A DNA stretch of 64,000 bases from Bursaphelenchus xylophilus (Eukaryota > Nematoda > Chromadorea > Rhabditida > Aphelenchoididae), in contig CAJFCV020000005.1 in assembly GCA_904066235.2 (NCBI GenBank), positions 3,591,501 through 3,655,500 of the forward strand, in the 5' to 3' direction. The number at the start of each line of letters is the position of its first letter. The first letter of the stretch is position 1. Below, piece after piece: positions 50,677 to 63,236 of this stretch. The translations under genes were made by a program, and so were the position numbers. The notes under the pieces were generated by a model. The model saw nothing but the letters and a program-made list of their open reading frames with translations, was not told the origin of the DNA and made no database searches.

Positions 50677-52878
50677 TCAGAAGAGTCCTTGCAATTGGGC
50701 CCTCTCCGAGATTTGATTTGAATTCTTCTGGAGTTTGCTGAATGGATTTGGAATTCCGGCTTTGATATGGCATTCCCTGAGGCGATCGAATTGAAATTCT
50801 CGTAGTTCCACATTGTGATAGGATACCCATTCGAACAGTGTGGCCAGCGAATTCGTATCGGCTTTTTCCACTGAAAAAATCAAATTTAAAAAATTTTAGG
50901 TAACAAACTCAAAAATTGCCAAAAAATCAAAAAATTACTAACCAAAAACGTCCAAAATTTACTGCACATTACAAAAGCTGATTTTCCCAACCTACCTGCA
51001 GAGTTAATCCATACATTTACAAACACTCTGGTCAGTAAATCCAGCTGTTTTGGGTCGATTTCGTGTTTTTTGACCGTCTTCTTGGCCAAAGTGAACTTTC
51101 TCCTTCGTTTTTTGGCTTGAGCTTCCTTTACCAGGAATTCAAATTGTCCCAAGACCTCCGGAGTCACTTCTTCTTCCACTTCCACATCTGATTTCTCTAA
51201 ATTCTCCCCAATTTTTGTCGATTTCTTCGCTTTTTTTGGTTTCGACCTCAACTGTTCATAATAACACTTGGCAAAGAGTGTTCCAAACCGTTCCAATGTC
51301 ACCAAATCGCATTCTTCGCGGAGTCTTTTGACACATTCGACAAAATTCCGGGGTTTCACGACAAAATATTTGACCAAAATCTCGGCGTCTTGCATCTTAT
51401 TCATCTTCAGCGAGGCCGTTACAAGCTCAGCCAGGGCATACGCCGGCGTTTTCAGGCTTTGAACATGGTTTACGACCATTTCTGAAAGAGTAAGACAATT
51501 TTTGGGCCAAAATTTATATTACACTTACTTATCCTCTGCTCTCGGACGCATTGAAAGTCCTGTTCGTCGGCCAAAATAAAGTCAAAAAGATGACTGCAGC
51601 CGGAAACACTCCGTTCGGCAGCTGATTTTGAAGCAAACGACCCGAACGCCACTCCAAAATTGTGTCTAAAATCGGAATTCACTCAAAAAAATGGGTAACT
51701 TACTTTTCCAGATTCCGTTTTACGCATTCTTCGAGGAAAATGTCCGGTGTTTGAACAATCTCAGCTCGAATTAAGGCGTCACTGAGCTGAAGGGTCATAG
51801 GGTCCGAGAGTTCTACTGTTTCAAAGAGTCTTCGATATAATTCTCGGACTTTCTGGATTACTTCAATACTCGGCTTTGCCTCTGAAAATAAAAATATAGC
51901 ATCAAAACGAAAGAACAACAAAAAAATGGCACAAAATCACAAAAATTATATTACATTAGGTGTCAGTGGAAAGAAAATTCAATATCTCCAGAATTAACTG
52001 TCTCCAATATAAATATGTACTAGTAAATCTAAGATTAAAATGTCCTACAAATATTAGACTACTTACTTGACCTGATTGTGAACCGTTTCTTGCACCCGTT
52101 TAAGAATTCGATCGTCTTCTCGAGACCCTCTTTTTCGAACATATTTATTGCTAAATCCACCGCAACTTTTGGCGATATTGTGCACATTCGATTGGAGACT
52201 TGTCTGAAATTGATTTATCACGAGTCGACTTCAAAATCTTTCGATAAGTACCTAAAAATCAAAACAAAAATATATAAACACTTACTGATCGGTCAAGTTG
52301 AACAAAAATTTGTCCTCATTCATGTCATTGATAATCTGATCGCACAATCGCTGAATTGCCTCGACCTCCGTCTCTTCAGGTCGTCGTATGCGAATCCTCC
52401 GGCTTTGGAACTGTTTCCTTTCCTTAATTACATCAAATCTCTTCGGTTGGTAAATATTGAAACGTTGGATGGGGAAAGTGAGTGCATTTCCATCGGATGG
52501 AACAAACTGTGGAACGGCGCTCACTCCGGCACGTCGAACCAGACTTAGCCTAAAGAAACCAGAGGATAAACAACAATTTCTGGATAACAAATTTGTTGTA
52601 CTAGGCATAAAAAACCCCAATAAATAACTAATTCTATTACCGATCAAATCAATCATCAATAGTTTCTCTAAGCAAGACAATTTTTTAACCAATATAATTT
52701 TGTCAAATAAAAACCTTTTCCACAAACTTTTCTCCATCAAAAATAATAAATTATATTCTTCTAGGAATCAAAAATCCAGAACTCGTCAAAAACTTGGTCA
52801 AGTTGCCTAAAAAAAGAAAATCTAAATCATAAACTCAGCCTACCTCAATGATGTTGTGAGAGGACCAAAACGGTACAT
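50677..52878 (-). CDS. putative mitochondrial helical-repeat protein, seven exons
   Basis: Coding exons (minus): 52844-52878, 52286-52549, 52067-52203, 51704-51881, 51529-51665, 50996-51481 and 50677-50870, all with GT/AG sites and matching phases, giving 476 residues. The start (MYRFGPLTTSLRLSLVRRAG) is a typical mitochondrial presequence: basic, hydroxylated, no acid. The rest is largely helical, with paired helices (AYALAELVTASLKMNKMQDA, DLVTLERFGTLFAKCYYEQL) and a Lys-rich acidic linker (about 330-385). This suits a PPR/TPR-like mitochondrial RNA or ribosome factor, but I cannot name it. A CTTTCAG acceptor at 52927 could take a spliced leader, and the gene follows RPA49 on the same strand. 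Confidence 0.72.
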
Positions 52879-53416
52879 TCTCTTCACCGCCGTGGCTTGC
52901 GGATGTTGGACGGACCCAGTTTGGCTCTGAAAGCGAAAATAAAGTAAGAATAACTTTGCAAAACAACGCTAAAAATAAACGTGATAAAGCGGACGAAAAC
53001 TTTGATCCTCCTCCGAAAAAATTCAACAGAGCGGCCAATATTTTTTGTGGTACACGAAATGTCACTATTGATTGGGCGTTTTGACACTTCGTTAAAACCC
53101 GTAGGTGATTACAGAATTCGACGGCCTCTATTCCAAATACTCAAACAAACAATTTCTAAGTTCTTGAGCTTGTTTATTAACCCATAAAAATGTAGAAGAG
53201 TAACAAAAAAATTAACAATTAGATACCTGAGAAGAGCAATAACAATATAACAGTATGCTCCACCAAGCGGTATGGGCTCACCAAAAATGTCATTATAACC
53301 TCATTTCTACACTAATTTCACAATTTGGGTTACATTTTCAACTTTTTTCAAAAGTAAATTATATTGTAGTAGGTAAAAATTCGGTTATAATGGCTTTTCA
53401 GTTGCTTTTCGAGGTC

Positions 53417-55319
53417 CTAACGCCCTCTTCTCTTCCTCAATCCATTTGCCTGTCCGTTAGCGCCTGGTCCAATCAACCTCGCCATCTTCGTCGTTCTGTA
53501 TTTCGTCATTTCTTCGACTGTGGCTGGAGAAATCAAGCATCCCAAAGATTCGCACATCTTCTTCGATTCCACTTCCGATATCCCAATCTCGGTTCTCAAT
53601 GGGCCCAATGGCAGGACATACTCTTCGGAGAACAATAATAGAAGGCAAATTAAATGTGCGGCGAGCTTGTGTTTGAGGATCGGTGAGACCTTGTAAACCC
53701 CGGCTTGTCGACCCACTTGGCCTTCAGTAAAGTCGGCCACAAAGTCGGTAATATAAGGGGGAGGAAGGACAATTCCCTCGGTATTCAGTCTTCCTCTGTT
53801 GCCTTTCTCGGCGAGCTTCTGGAACATAAATAATATTATATTGTACTTGATATTGAAATCAAAAAAAAAAAAACTATTATAAACTAAAATCTAGAGACTA
53901 AATTAGATCCCATTAATCTTGAATATCTGTATCATACCCTGCAGACACATCTAGATGTTTAAAATAATCCAAATTATATCTTATCTTACCCTATACATCC
54001 GACTCCAAGTGATAATCTTCATGGCCGTGATGAAAACCTTTTTGTCAGCGCGGATATTTGTCAGAACGCTTTGAGCCACAAACTGGGATATCCCTAAAAA
54101 CACAAATGATACCAAAAAAATTTGAGTTACCATTGTCAAGCAGCTTCTCCAATGTGTCATTCTCGCCCAAATATTCAGCGGCCGATGGGCCTAAAGTAAG
54201 AAAATCATCGGGTTTCACGAACTGATCTAGACTGTAAACCTCTGCAGGCTTCTTGGCATCACGATTCATTGTTGGTAAGACCATGGATTCTGGCTAAAAA
54301 AATTATATTATTTTAGACATCAACCTAAAGCAATATAAATTTTTAACAAACATTGTCTAAACTGGCAGAAAATAAAAAATAAGACATACCGTAGACAACA
54401 TGGACAAATTCAAAGTTGATTTTCCATCCCCATCATCCCGCACCAAGCTCATGTCAGCTTTAGAGACATCCAACATTGATGTCCCCAGTGACTCCAAAGT
54501 ATCGTCGTTGACCTTTCTCCTCAACGAAGCTTCAAGAATCTTCCTCCTCTTAGCATTTCCGAACTCCATCACCAGATCATTGGCCTTTTCCCTCCAATTA
54601 CTCTTATCCACTGTGTTTCGATCCCGATTCAAGTCAACTTTAACTCGTTTCCTAAAAATCAAGGCAATTACGCTCTTCAAAAAAATGAAATTGATTTAGA
54701 AAACATTATACATATAACGAATCGTAAATATCTTACTTTTTGCCTTTCAAAAACTCTTCTGTAACATTTTGTTTTGGCTGGAAGTGCAATACAGAAACTG
54801 GTCGAACTTCAACCTCCTTTGTGGCTCTGTTGTGAAATGCCAACACATATTCGTAATTCTGATCCTCTCCTTCTTCTGTTCCAACGATTTTTACCGGGTT
54901 ATCGGACTGAAAACAAAAAAGATGAATTTTTTTCGAAAAGGCTCCAAGTATAATATAAAATCCATCGAAAAACGTCGTTTTGACCAAAAAATCGAAATAA
55001 ATCTCATACAATAACCATGCATACATCTTCGGCAAGGTCGAAAATACAAATTCGTCAAAAGATCAAATTTATTTTGCAAGAATCAGCCGATATTCTCCAT
55101 GAGGATCAAAATTAAAACCTAAAATTCAAAGAAACAATTAAAATTGCTTACCGGATCAACCATGGTGAAGATTTTGCATCCCTGCCGATTTACATGCTCT
55201 TCCAACTTCACGTGATCAGCATCAGCCACATTTGAATGGCTAAAACAAGCGACGAAATTCGTTTCCCGAACACTTGAATCTTCTCCATGCGATTTTGAAA
55301 AGATAGAAGTATTGGCCAT
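53417..55319 (-). CDS. polr1e: RNA polymerase I subunit RPA49/PAF53
   Basis: Exons (minus): 55152-55319, 54737-54906, 54390-54651, 54131-54293, 53990-54093 and 53417-53818, with GT/AG sites and consistent phases; 422 residues, close to the animal length. The N-terminal dimerisation domain includes YEYVLAFHNRATKEVEVRPV. The linker has WREKANDLVMEFGNAKRRK, equivalent to the human WREK-like segment before AFGTTKQKR. The C-terminal tandem winged-helix region starts around MVLPTMNRDAKKPAEVYSLD. With its partner RPA34 it stabilises polymerase I initiation and elongation in the nucleolus. An upstream in-frame ATG at 55394 is possible. Identified by pattern, not by search. Confidence 0.88.
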
Positions 55320-55826
55320 GTTTTTACATTCAAAATCAGATGATATGCTACTAATAAGGCCTCGAAAAGGAGGAAGAACCTTATCCCAGCACAAGAAATT
55401 ATTTTCTGCAAAAATATTTTTGCTTGCAACGGAATGCCAAAATAGTTGTTTGCGTGTCGGGACTAGAAAAAATGTCTTGATACGGTGGAAAAAAGAGTCA
55501 TACTGATAAGGACATTATCAACGCTATAATTCATTTTAATTTTGTAGTCGTTTGACCAATCAGCAACAAGAAACATAACAAAAATGGAAGGTTAAATTTT
55601 AATGTTGCTATAGCAACAAAAATCCTTAAAATACTGCAGAAATGACCAAAACGATCTTGGCCAACAAAAAAAGGACATAAAGGCTCATTTTCTTAAAACT
55701 TTTTACATGGATAAACCCTATCAGCGTAAGTTTTTTACGTAAATTAATTTTTTTGACCTTTATGAGCAAGATAATCTTGAAACTCGCCAAAGTTGCCAAA
55801 AAAATAATCGAAGATTTTAATCCAAC

Positions 55827-56526
55827 ATGTCATATATGACCTCTAAATTTAATTTTTCGGATTCAGATGTCGATAGTTCATTGCCATTTCAAATGCTGAA
55901 CCATTTTCATTTACACTTGAGTCCATTTATCATCTTTTCCCAAATCGCTTGTTTCTACATGAAGGTAAGTCTAAAATACCTCATAAATCATTGCTATATA
56001 CTGTTTGCAGTATGATCATCTCCATGTAATCCTTCAAATAGTCTGTGCTGCCTTTTACATTGTGTTAATTATACTTGAATGTGTTCGGCCATATCTGGGG
56101 TACTACGGAAATTTGAGTGAAAAAGTAAGTAAAAATTAGGTAATCAGATAGCAAATGAATTTTAAAATAATTTTTTAATGTTTTTTCTACATGTATTAAA
56201 GTTTAGATACCACCGTTGTCCGGTTATTGCGCAGTTACAAGCCTTTTTAACATCCCGATCAACGTATTCTTCCTGTTTTATCCGGATGTCCGCCCGTTGC
56301 CTTTGGAAAAGATGATTTTTTCGTTCACTTTGACTTTTTACATCTTTGAGGTGAGTAACTCAAAGTGTAATTGAAAAAAATATTATATTCAAAAGAATAA
56401 TTTTTTTTGACCTTATTTTAGCTAATCATCTCGGCCCATTTGATTTATCGATTATCCCGGAAGCAGATACGTCTGATCAAAGAGCAAATGGACAGCGAGC
56501 CTAAAATACGAAAGAAGTCGAAATAA
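55827..56526 (+). CDS. tmem17: transmembrane protein 17 (ciliary transition zone, MKS module)
   Basis: Exons 55827-55964, 56011-56124, 56207-56350 and 56422-56526, all phase 0 with GT/AG sites, give 166 residues. Four membrane segments are visible. Family signatures are SSLPFQMLNHFHLHLSPF, VRPYLGYYGNLSEKIPPLSG and DVRPLPLEKMIFSFTLTF, matching vertebrate TMEM17 (which has LPLQM-, RLYLGYxGNLQEK- and LPLEKA-type segments). The tail is basic. TMEM17 sits in the transition-zone membrane and gates ciliary protein entry; in nematodes it would act in ciliated sensory neurons. It is divergent from RPA49 with about 0.5 kb between. Confidence 0.92.
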
Positions 56527-59500
56527 TATTACTTTTTTTAATTTCGATATTTTGTCAAGACAAGGTAAAATAAAAAAAAATCGTTGTTATTCCCATTTGC
56601 CGAATGACCTTTTGAGCGGCAATTCCCAAAAAATGAATAAATTTTTTTTGGTGACAAAAATTAGAAGGGTTATGTACTTCTTTTCTTGAGATTTTGTTTG
56701 GCGATTTTTTAGAGAAAAACATTTTTTTTATAAATTTAAATTTTTTTTCGTTTTTTTTTCAAAATATTTTTTTTTTTATTTTTTAGCTTTTTTATATAAA
56801 TTTTTCAAATAAAAAATCTTTTTTTTTTCAAAATTTTGTTACCAAAAATCCGTCCAAAAAATTTTTTACTTCTGCAAAATCTCAAAAACAATTTCATCAT
56901 GTAAAAAAACACTTTGCAAAAAATTTATATTCGTTTTTTTTACAAATGAATTGACCGCAAAACGCTGTAATCGTAAGTCCTCTGAAACATTTGACCGTTT
57001 TATCTGATCTGGATTAGAATTTGCGGATAATTCGGATTTGTTTGGTTGTAATACAAGCATCCAACGGAATGATAATTTTTTTGTTTTAATAAAATGAGAA
57101 ACACGGCCCGGAAAGGATCGTATTTGAAAAGAAAAATATGATACGAAAAGAGCGAAAGTTGTATATTTTGATCAGTTAAACTTGGCCCAATTTTAATGTT
57201 TTTAGTAAGGAAAAAGTTTGATATGGGCAAAAGGGTGGAAGTCAACTCAACATTAAAACATTATGTTTGCAGATAAATGCAGGATTTTTGATATTCGTCA
57301 GAAATTGATGAGATTTGGATGATTTTTGGATCGGAACTTGCCGAAAAAAGTTGCTTTTTGGAGCGGTGTAAATATTGTATAATTTTTTTACAAGAAAATA
57401 AATTGCTTTGTGTGGCCACCTCTCTCCATTTTGCGTGCTCTCTCCTAAAGGTTGTTATTTTTTTATTTTTTATTTAACACTTGTATTTTACAACATCCAA
57501 AATCAAGATCCATAGGTTTTTTGTTACTGAAAAGCTGTCTTCTCTGCCTGTCTCTCTTCATTTTCTGTTATCTCTGGCCTTCAAGGATCGTTGGAAAATC
57601 GGTTGCTGTTCGAAAACGCGATCAAAGACTCCTTGGGATTTTTATGTGACCATGTAAGCAAAATTTTGGACGACTATGAAGGCCCTACCAAAAAAAACTT
57701 TCCTTGCTTTAAAATTTTGACCCAATTGTGTCCAAAAGTCTCATCAAAAAAAAAAAAATTCCACCATTGTCCAAAAAAAGCCCCTCAATCGAAAAATTGC
57801 TACTGTAATCCAAATTTTTTATCATCCAAAATCCCATTGCCAATCCAATCATAATTTAATTTCCCCTCCATTATTTCTGACCCTTCAAATTCTCCCTCAA
57901 TCCCAGTTGATGACCCGAATTCCGACCTCATCATCGCCCCCCAGAACGCCTCCAAGTAGCCCCCGCACCACTCCTCCAATTCGATTATCTAATTCGGGCG
58001 GGTAATAAACGTCTCCGTTATAACCAATATTTGTGCCATTCTGTTTTTTGGCGGACGTTTCCCATGCAAATTCCCAGGAAATCAAAGGGCCCCCTTCTAC
58101 GCACGGTGCGCTCGCTTTTTGTATCGGGGAAAGGTTACTTTACAAGTTCGCGTTGAATTTTCGCGGTAAATAGTCGAGGTGTTTGAGTCAGAAAACGGCT
58201 TCAAGTTTGATCAGAGCCTTTTCTTTGAAATTTCATTTAAAATTTTTTTCAAATTACAGTAAGAGTTTTTCTTTTTGAAATGTTTTTGAGAGATTTCTAG
58301 GGATTCCCAGCTTTGGAATGAGCGATTGAAAGTGTTTGTAATAGAAAACAAATGTTTGATTTTTGTAAAAAATATAGGATTTGATTTGATTTTGGCCTGG
58401 CTTTGAGATTTTCTTCACTAGTAAATTTCTGAAGATACGATAAAGCAATCTTCTTCAAATTTTATCCTCATGTTTCTTATAGGTACCTTAATGATTTCTG
58501 AAAATTTTGTTTTGCGATTTGCAGGCGAAGCCGAGATATTCAGCGATCTTTGCAGACTAGTGATCATGAGAAATGAAGAGAGACAGTAAGAGAAGAAAGC
58601 TTTTTTGATAACAAAAAAATTATGGAGCTTGGTTTTGGATGTTGTAAAATACGAGTTCAAATGATAAGTTGAAGAAAAATGCCTCAGGCGGTTTCATGAC
58701 ACATGCAATTTTGATAAAACAAATTTATTATTTTTCTCGCCTTCTCAGCGGTTTTTGACTACTATTTTGTCACCCAAGCAATGTAAAATTTGCCCAAAAA
58801 ATCTTGTTTTCCAAATCCCATCCGACCAAAGATTGGCCATGTCATTTTCTTATCCAAAAAGAACATTTCCAAACTCCCAGATTGTCTGCAAAAAATGGCA
58901 AAGAAATCAGAGAAAGTGCAGGACTTTTTCGTGACTTTACACTACCGTTAACACCACCAATGACTTATTCAAATTTTGTTTATACTACTTTCTTTTATTT
59001 GTCTGTCACTTTTCCCTGCGATGATTCAAAAAACTCTCAAAAAGAAGAGTGCGCCAAACTTTCAAAAAAAAAAAAAAAACCGCTGGATGGAGAACTGGTA
59101 ATTTCACAAGAGCCGTTTTTTCCTCGGATCTTCCGGTTCTCTCAAAGGCCACAATTTTGTATTTTTTATTCGAGAAAATTCAGTTTTTTGCGGTAAATGA
59201 GGCTTTTTGGCGAGCTCTCGGCTTTTTTTGGAATTTTGATTTGTCATTTTAGCGAGGCAAAAATGAGGGGATGGGGAGATGAGGTAAAATTTTAGAGTGA
59301 AAAGATGGTTATGTAGTGGTTGAAGCTTTGTATGACCACTTAAACACAACGAAAAAATTTGTTTTTATAGATGATTGCAGCTATGTTCTAGTTGACGAGT
59401 AAAGTCGCTACAGTGAGCTGAATTTGGTTTGAAACGACGCTTTTCAAATAGTTTTTAGACTATTTGAATCTCATCGAGCCGATCTGATAGACCTTTCAAA

Positions 59501-60070
59501 AAAGTTTGACTTCCGGTTGATCGCCAAACTAGGCTTTTTGATACGTCATCAAAATTTGAAACTTCAAAACCTTATCACGCCTGCGACTAGTCAGGCGGCA
59601 AGGTTGCTGGAGTGTAGTTTCCGCGATAGAGTTCAATTTTCTTCTTTCTGATGGGAGACTAGACATCCCTTGTTTTCGGTAGTCCTGAGTAAAAAAAATA
59701 AAAAACCGGGCCGCACGTCAATCCAAAATAGAAGAAAAAATTTCCCGCCCCTTTTTGGTGATTCGTTCAAAACGAAATGTCAGTACCCGATAAAACGCAT
59801 TTTCTTATCTTTCTTCTTCCTTTCGAGAAAAAACAATTATTTCGGGCGAGAAAAAGTGCCGATAATTTCGCGACATTTCGTCTCTCTTTTAAACCAATGA
59901 AAACGATACGAAGTTTCGAAATGGTTCAGGAAATGCGCTGGATTGACGTGGACCGGGCCTGAAAATCAAACTGAGCCGGGCCGCAAGGTCGGTCTGGCCG
60001 AGGCCGGAAAATTTTGGAAAGCACGCTCCGGAGCCATGCCAAGTGCGAAAAAAAACTTTTTTCTCTCATA
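56527..60070. other. non-coding stretch with decayed repeats
   Basis: No well-supported gene. T-rich tracts at 56700-56850. Degenerate MITE-family interiors near 57300-57430 and 58450-58610 (AGGCGAAGCCGAGATATTCA). A minus-strand frame at 57897-58085 with GGVVRGLLGGVLGGDDE is GC-rich and could be an exon, but no splice sites or homology support it. hAT-end-like GC-rich DNA lies at 59950-60040. Confidence 0.5.
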
Positions 60071-60263
60071 CTAGTCGCGGAAAAAAGTCCTGGGAATTTT
60101 CTGCGACTCTGCACTGTGCATGAACCCGAAAAGTGCATTTGCACAGTGCATTTTTGTTGATTTTGGCTTATTGTCGCGCGCGATTCCCGCGACACATCGA
60201 CTTTTCGGAGCGCGACGGAATTTGGGGGGCGCGAGAAATTCCCAGGACTTTTTCCGCGACTAG
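60071..60263. mobile_element. 193-bp TIR MITE carrying GCAC-N-GTGC palindromes
   Basis: The ends CTAGTCGCGGAAAAAAGTCC and the inverted copy share about 30 bp, and TA lies on both sides (60069-60070, 60264-60265). Two GCAC-N-GTGC palindromes lie inside, near 60111 and 60140 (29 bp apart). Confidence 0.8.
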
Positions 60264-62490
60264 TACATGTCGCCATAAACATTGCGAACGGACTAGCAGG
60301 TCTTCTATAAAATAATTTTTCAATGCTTTTACGGTAGTTTGTTATGCAGAGATTCCACTGCAATTGCATCTTCACAGCCTCAAAAAATTTGCAGCTCTCC
60401 CCTGATTCTCCATAATTCCCTTGAGGCCACATTCCATCTCCTCCCTTCCTTCAGGGCCCAATCAAAATTGTAAATGATCGGAAAGCGCCTTCCCCTTCTG
60501 TGCTTCGGATTCCCTCGCACTTTTCTTCCCCTGTTTATCTTTTTCTCATCAACTTTTTTTTCGATCATTAAGGGTCTGGGAACCGCCCGATTCTTCTGGC
60601 CAAGTTTCCGGTCCAAGGCATTTTTTCGAAACAAAAAAAACGGCCAAGTTTCTACAAAACGTTTACAGACAGAGTGCAGACTTTGGGGCGCAGAAATTCG
60701 AAGGCCACATGTCGGAGCCTATTGTTTCGGAATTTCGTGGTAATTTTTGAAATTTCTGGAGAATTATTCTAAATTTTTGGCGAATTTAGGCGGGATTTTT
60801 TGAATTTTTTTTTGATTTTTTGTGGAAAATTAAATTTCGAGTAAAAAATTATATTAAGAGTTATGGTAAATTTTACTGGCGGGGAAAAATCTATGTACAA
60901 CAAGACGGAAAAGGCCAAAAAATACTTTATTTCGACTGGTCTTACCTAAAAAGTTCGCTGAAAAAAGCAATACAGTGTAACTTCTGCACAGCGAGCAATT
61001 TTACAGCGAAACCTGCCTATAACAAACATTTCCAGAGGTGTCATGTGTAAATCTTGGGCCAAATTGAATCTCCGTAGAAGAAACTCTGTCTTCAAAGAAT
61101 CGTTTTTGGTCCTTGTAATCCATTTCACGTTAGTTTGACTGTATATTACAGACAAAGTCAGTTTTCCAAATGCAAGTTTTAAAAATCATTTTTTGTCATC
61201 CTCTTTGCCCCAATCCTCATGTCATTCCTTTCGTAACATCCTCCGATCCGGGAACCCGCTGACCCTTTGTAAATTGCCCAATAATCAGATAAGGGAATGC
61301 ATGTTTTGGGGTAATGATTACATCGACGAACATGCATTCTATTGTTCGTTATTGGTTGTGCAACACGGGTCCTTGTTCGCGATTGACGGATTTAAAATTA
61401 TAAGAGCATGCTGGACGGAAGAGCGATGGATTTAGGGTATCCTTGAGGGATGTGGGGGAAGTGAGAGAATTGGGTTGTTATGGCTGTAATTTAGGCGTTA
61501 TAAAAGTTGAAAAATACAAAGATTTTTTATGGAATATGTGAGTATTTTTGATGATAAAGAAGAGGTCTTTTTGGCCTTATTTCGAGGGTAAAATACGTTG
61601 AATCACGGTTTCTTTCAAATTAAAAATCCTGAATATTCTTTATAAAAATTTAAAATAAATTATGGCCAAAGTTTATCAAAATCAAGAAGATTAATTTATG
61701 AATCACCACCAAGAACTAACCAGATTTTTTTGTCTCCAAACCCGACCCCAAAAAATATGACACCTTTCCTCTGCTCCCATGCCATTTTCCACTCATAAAA
61801 ATACAAAAAGATACAGTTCTTGACCCAATATTTATTCATAATCGACTCCGAAACCACTATTAAAGATGCTAATGAGTGTTTCAGCTACCGTCTCGCTTTT
61901 TTCTCTTCGTTTTTTTACATCTTTTACTATCTCTTCATCTTAAAAATTTTGCAAATTTTCTTGTTTTCATCTTGCCAAAGTCCAGCATTTTTTTGAATAT
62001 GAATATCTTGTGTTTTAAAGTCCATAAAACTTGTTGATGGGCCGGAATCCAATCCACTCAAAGTTTATCTGTTTTAAAATTGAATTTTTGTGTTTTAAGA
62101 TCCTGGAAACTGCCGATTTTTGACTTTTCCTACGATAGAAAACTTCGGATTGACGTCATTTTTTTCGTAGCCGTCTTTGGAGAATTTAAAGGATTGGGCT
62201 GGAGTTAGATATTTTACATTTGTTTCCTAGTATAACCATCTAATTTCTAGGCTAAATTCCCTAAATTTATTGGGTACTTTCTTTCCACTTCTTTCGCAAT
62301 TTTAATGCTGATTACATCGTATTTTAGACTCCAAAAATTTCTTTAATTTTGGTCTAGTATAATAATTTGATGTCTTCGACATACTTTTATACATTCTATT
62401 TCGAGGACTTCCCATTTTTCTATCATTTTCCAATCTAATTCTTCCAAACTTATCGCTAATTTCCCCATATTTATTCAAATCTCCAGCCGT
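60264..62490. other. non-coding stretch, nothing recognised
   Basis: Several short open frames, none with homology, splice structure or signal sequence that I can support. Confidence 0.5.
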
Positions 62491-62562
62491 GCCTCATTGG
62501 CTCAGGGGCAGAGCGTCTGTCTAGTAAACAGAAGGTCGCTGGTTCGATTCCAGCATGAGGCA
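62491..62562 (+). tRNA. tRNA-Thr(AGT)
   Basis: A perfect cloverleaf: acceptor GCCTCAT/ATGAGGC, D-stem GCTC/GAGC, anticodon stem TCTGT/ACAGA with loop CTAGTAA (anticodon AGT), T-stem GCTGG/CCAGC with loop TTCGATT, discriminator A. No intron. A TTTTT terminator follows 4 bases later. Confidence 0.97.
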
Positions 62563-62595
62563 GTTGTTTTTACAATTTTATAGCAATAGCATGTA

Positions 62596-62750
62596 TCGGT
62601 CTGTCGGGAAAAAAACGGCGGATCGTCGCGCCTCCGAATCGCCCATCATCGCTTTGCGACTGCAAGCCGCGGCTTGGGATTTGGTGCGCGACAGCGGCGA
62701 GGCGAGACATTTTGATGCGACGATCCGCCGTTATTTTTCCGACAGACTGA
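62596..62750. mobile_element. 155-bp fold-back MITE between the two tRNA genes
   Basis: The ends TCGGTCTGTCGGGAAAAAAA and the inverted copy ...TTTTTCCGACAGACTGA pair over about 35 bp, including GGCGGATCGTCGC. TA lies on both sides (62594-62595, 62751-62752). A single related end (CAGTCTGTCGGGAAAATAAT) is seen near 44585. Confidence 0.82.
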
Positions 62751-63164
62751 TAAAACAATTTGGGTACAAGAGAATAGACTTTATTCGGAGGCCAAGGCAT
62801 CGAAGGGTGACTATGTAATCACACATTTATAAAATTTTACGTTTTCTTTTATAGTATTATAGTAATCTCCAGTTTTTCGGTCATAAACGCAGTTAACCTC
62901 AAATTTTATCCAATTTCCTTTTCAAAGATGATAATTCTCTTTGAAATGTACCAATTAGGACCAATTTTGGTATGTAGAAACCCGGTAATGATTTTAAAAA
63001 ACCACCGCAAAGAATCACCTTCTCAGTTTCTGGTGGTCTCGACCTATTTCTCGTTGCTTTGAGTCGATTAGACAGAACCATTTGCTTGCAAACATTGCTC
63101 TTTGTGAGATATGCAAATAGAGTCTTAATCTAATAAAAAATGGATTAAAATCACGTTCCTGAAA

Positions 63165-63236
63165 GCCTCATTGGCTCAGGGGCAGAGCGTCTGTCTAGTA
63201 AACAGAAGGTCGCTGGTTCGATTCCAGCATGAGGCA
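63165..63236 (+). tRNA. tRNA-Thr(AGT), second identical copy
   Basis: All 72 bases match the tRNA at 62491-62562, in the same orientation. Flanks are unrelated apart from a T-rich terminator downstream. Consistent with a small tandem or dispersed tRNA-Thr family. Confidence 0.97.

Noticed and set aside
57897..58085. Exon of a Gly-rich protein
   Set aside because: The frame looks protein-like (GGVVRGLLGGVLGGDDE), but splice sites, partners and homology are missing.
60820..61050. 76-codon frame with a C-x2-C ... H-x4-C pattern
   Set aside because: A single finger-like pattern in AT-rich sequence; no splice sites or second finger.
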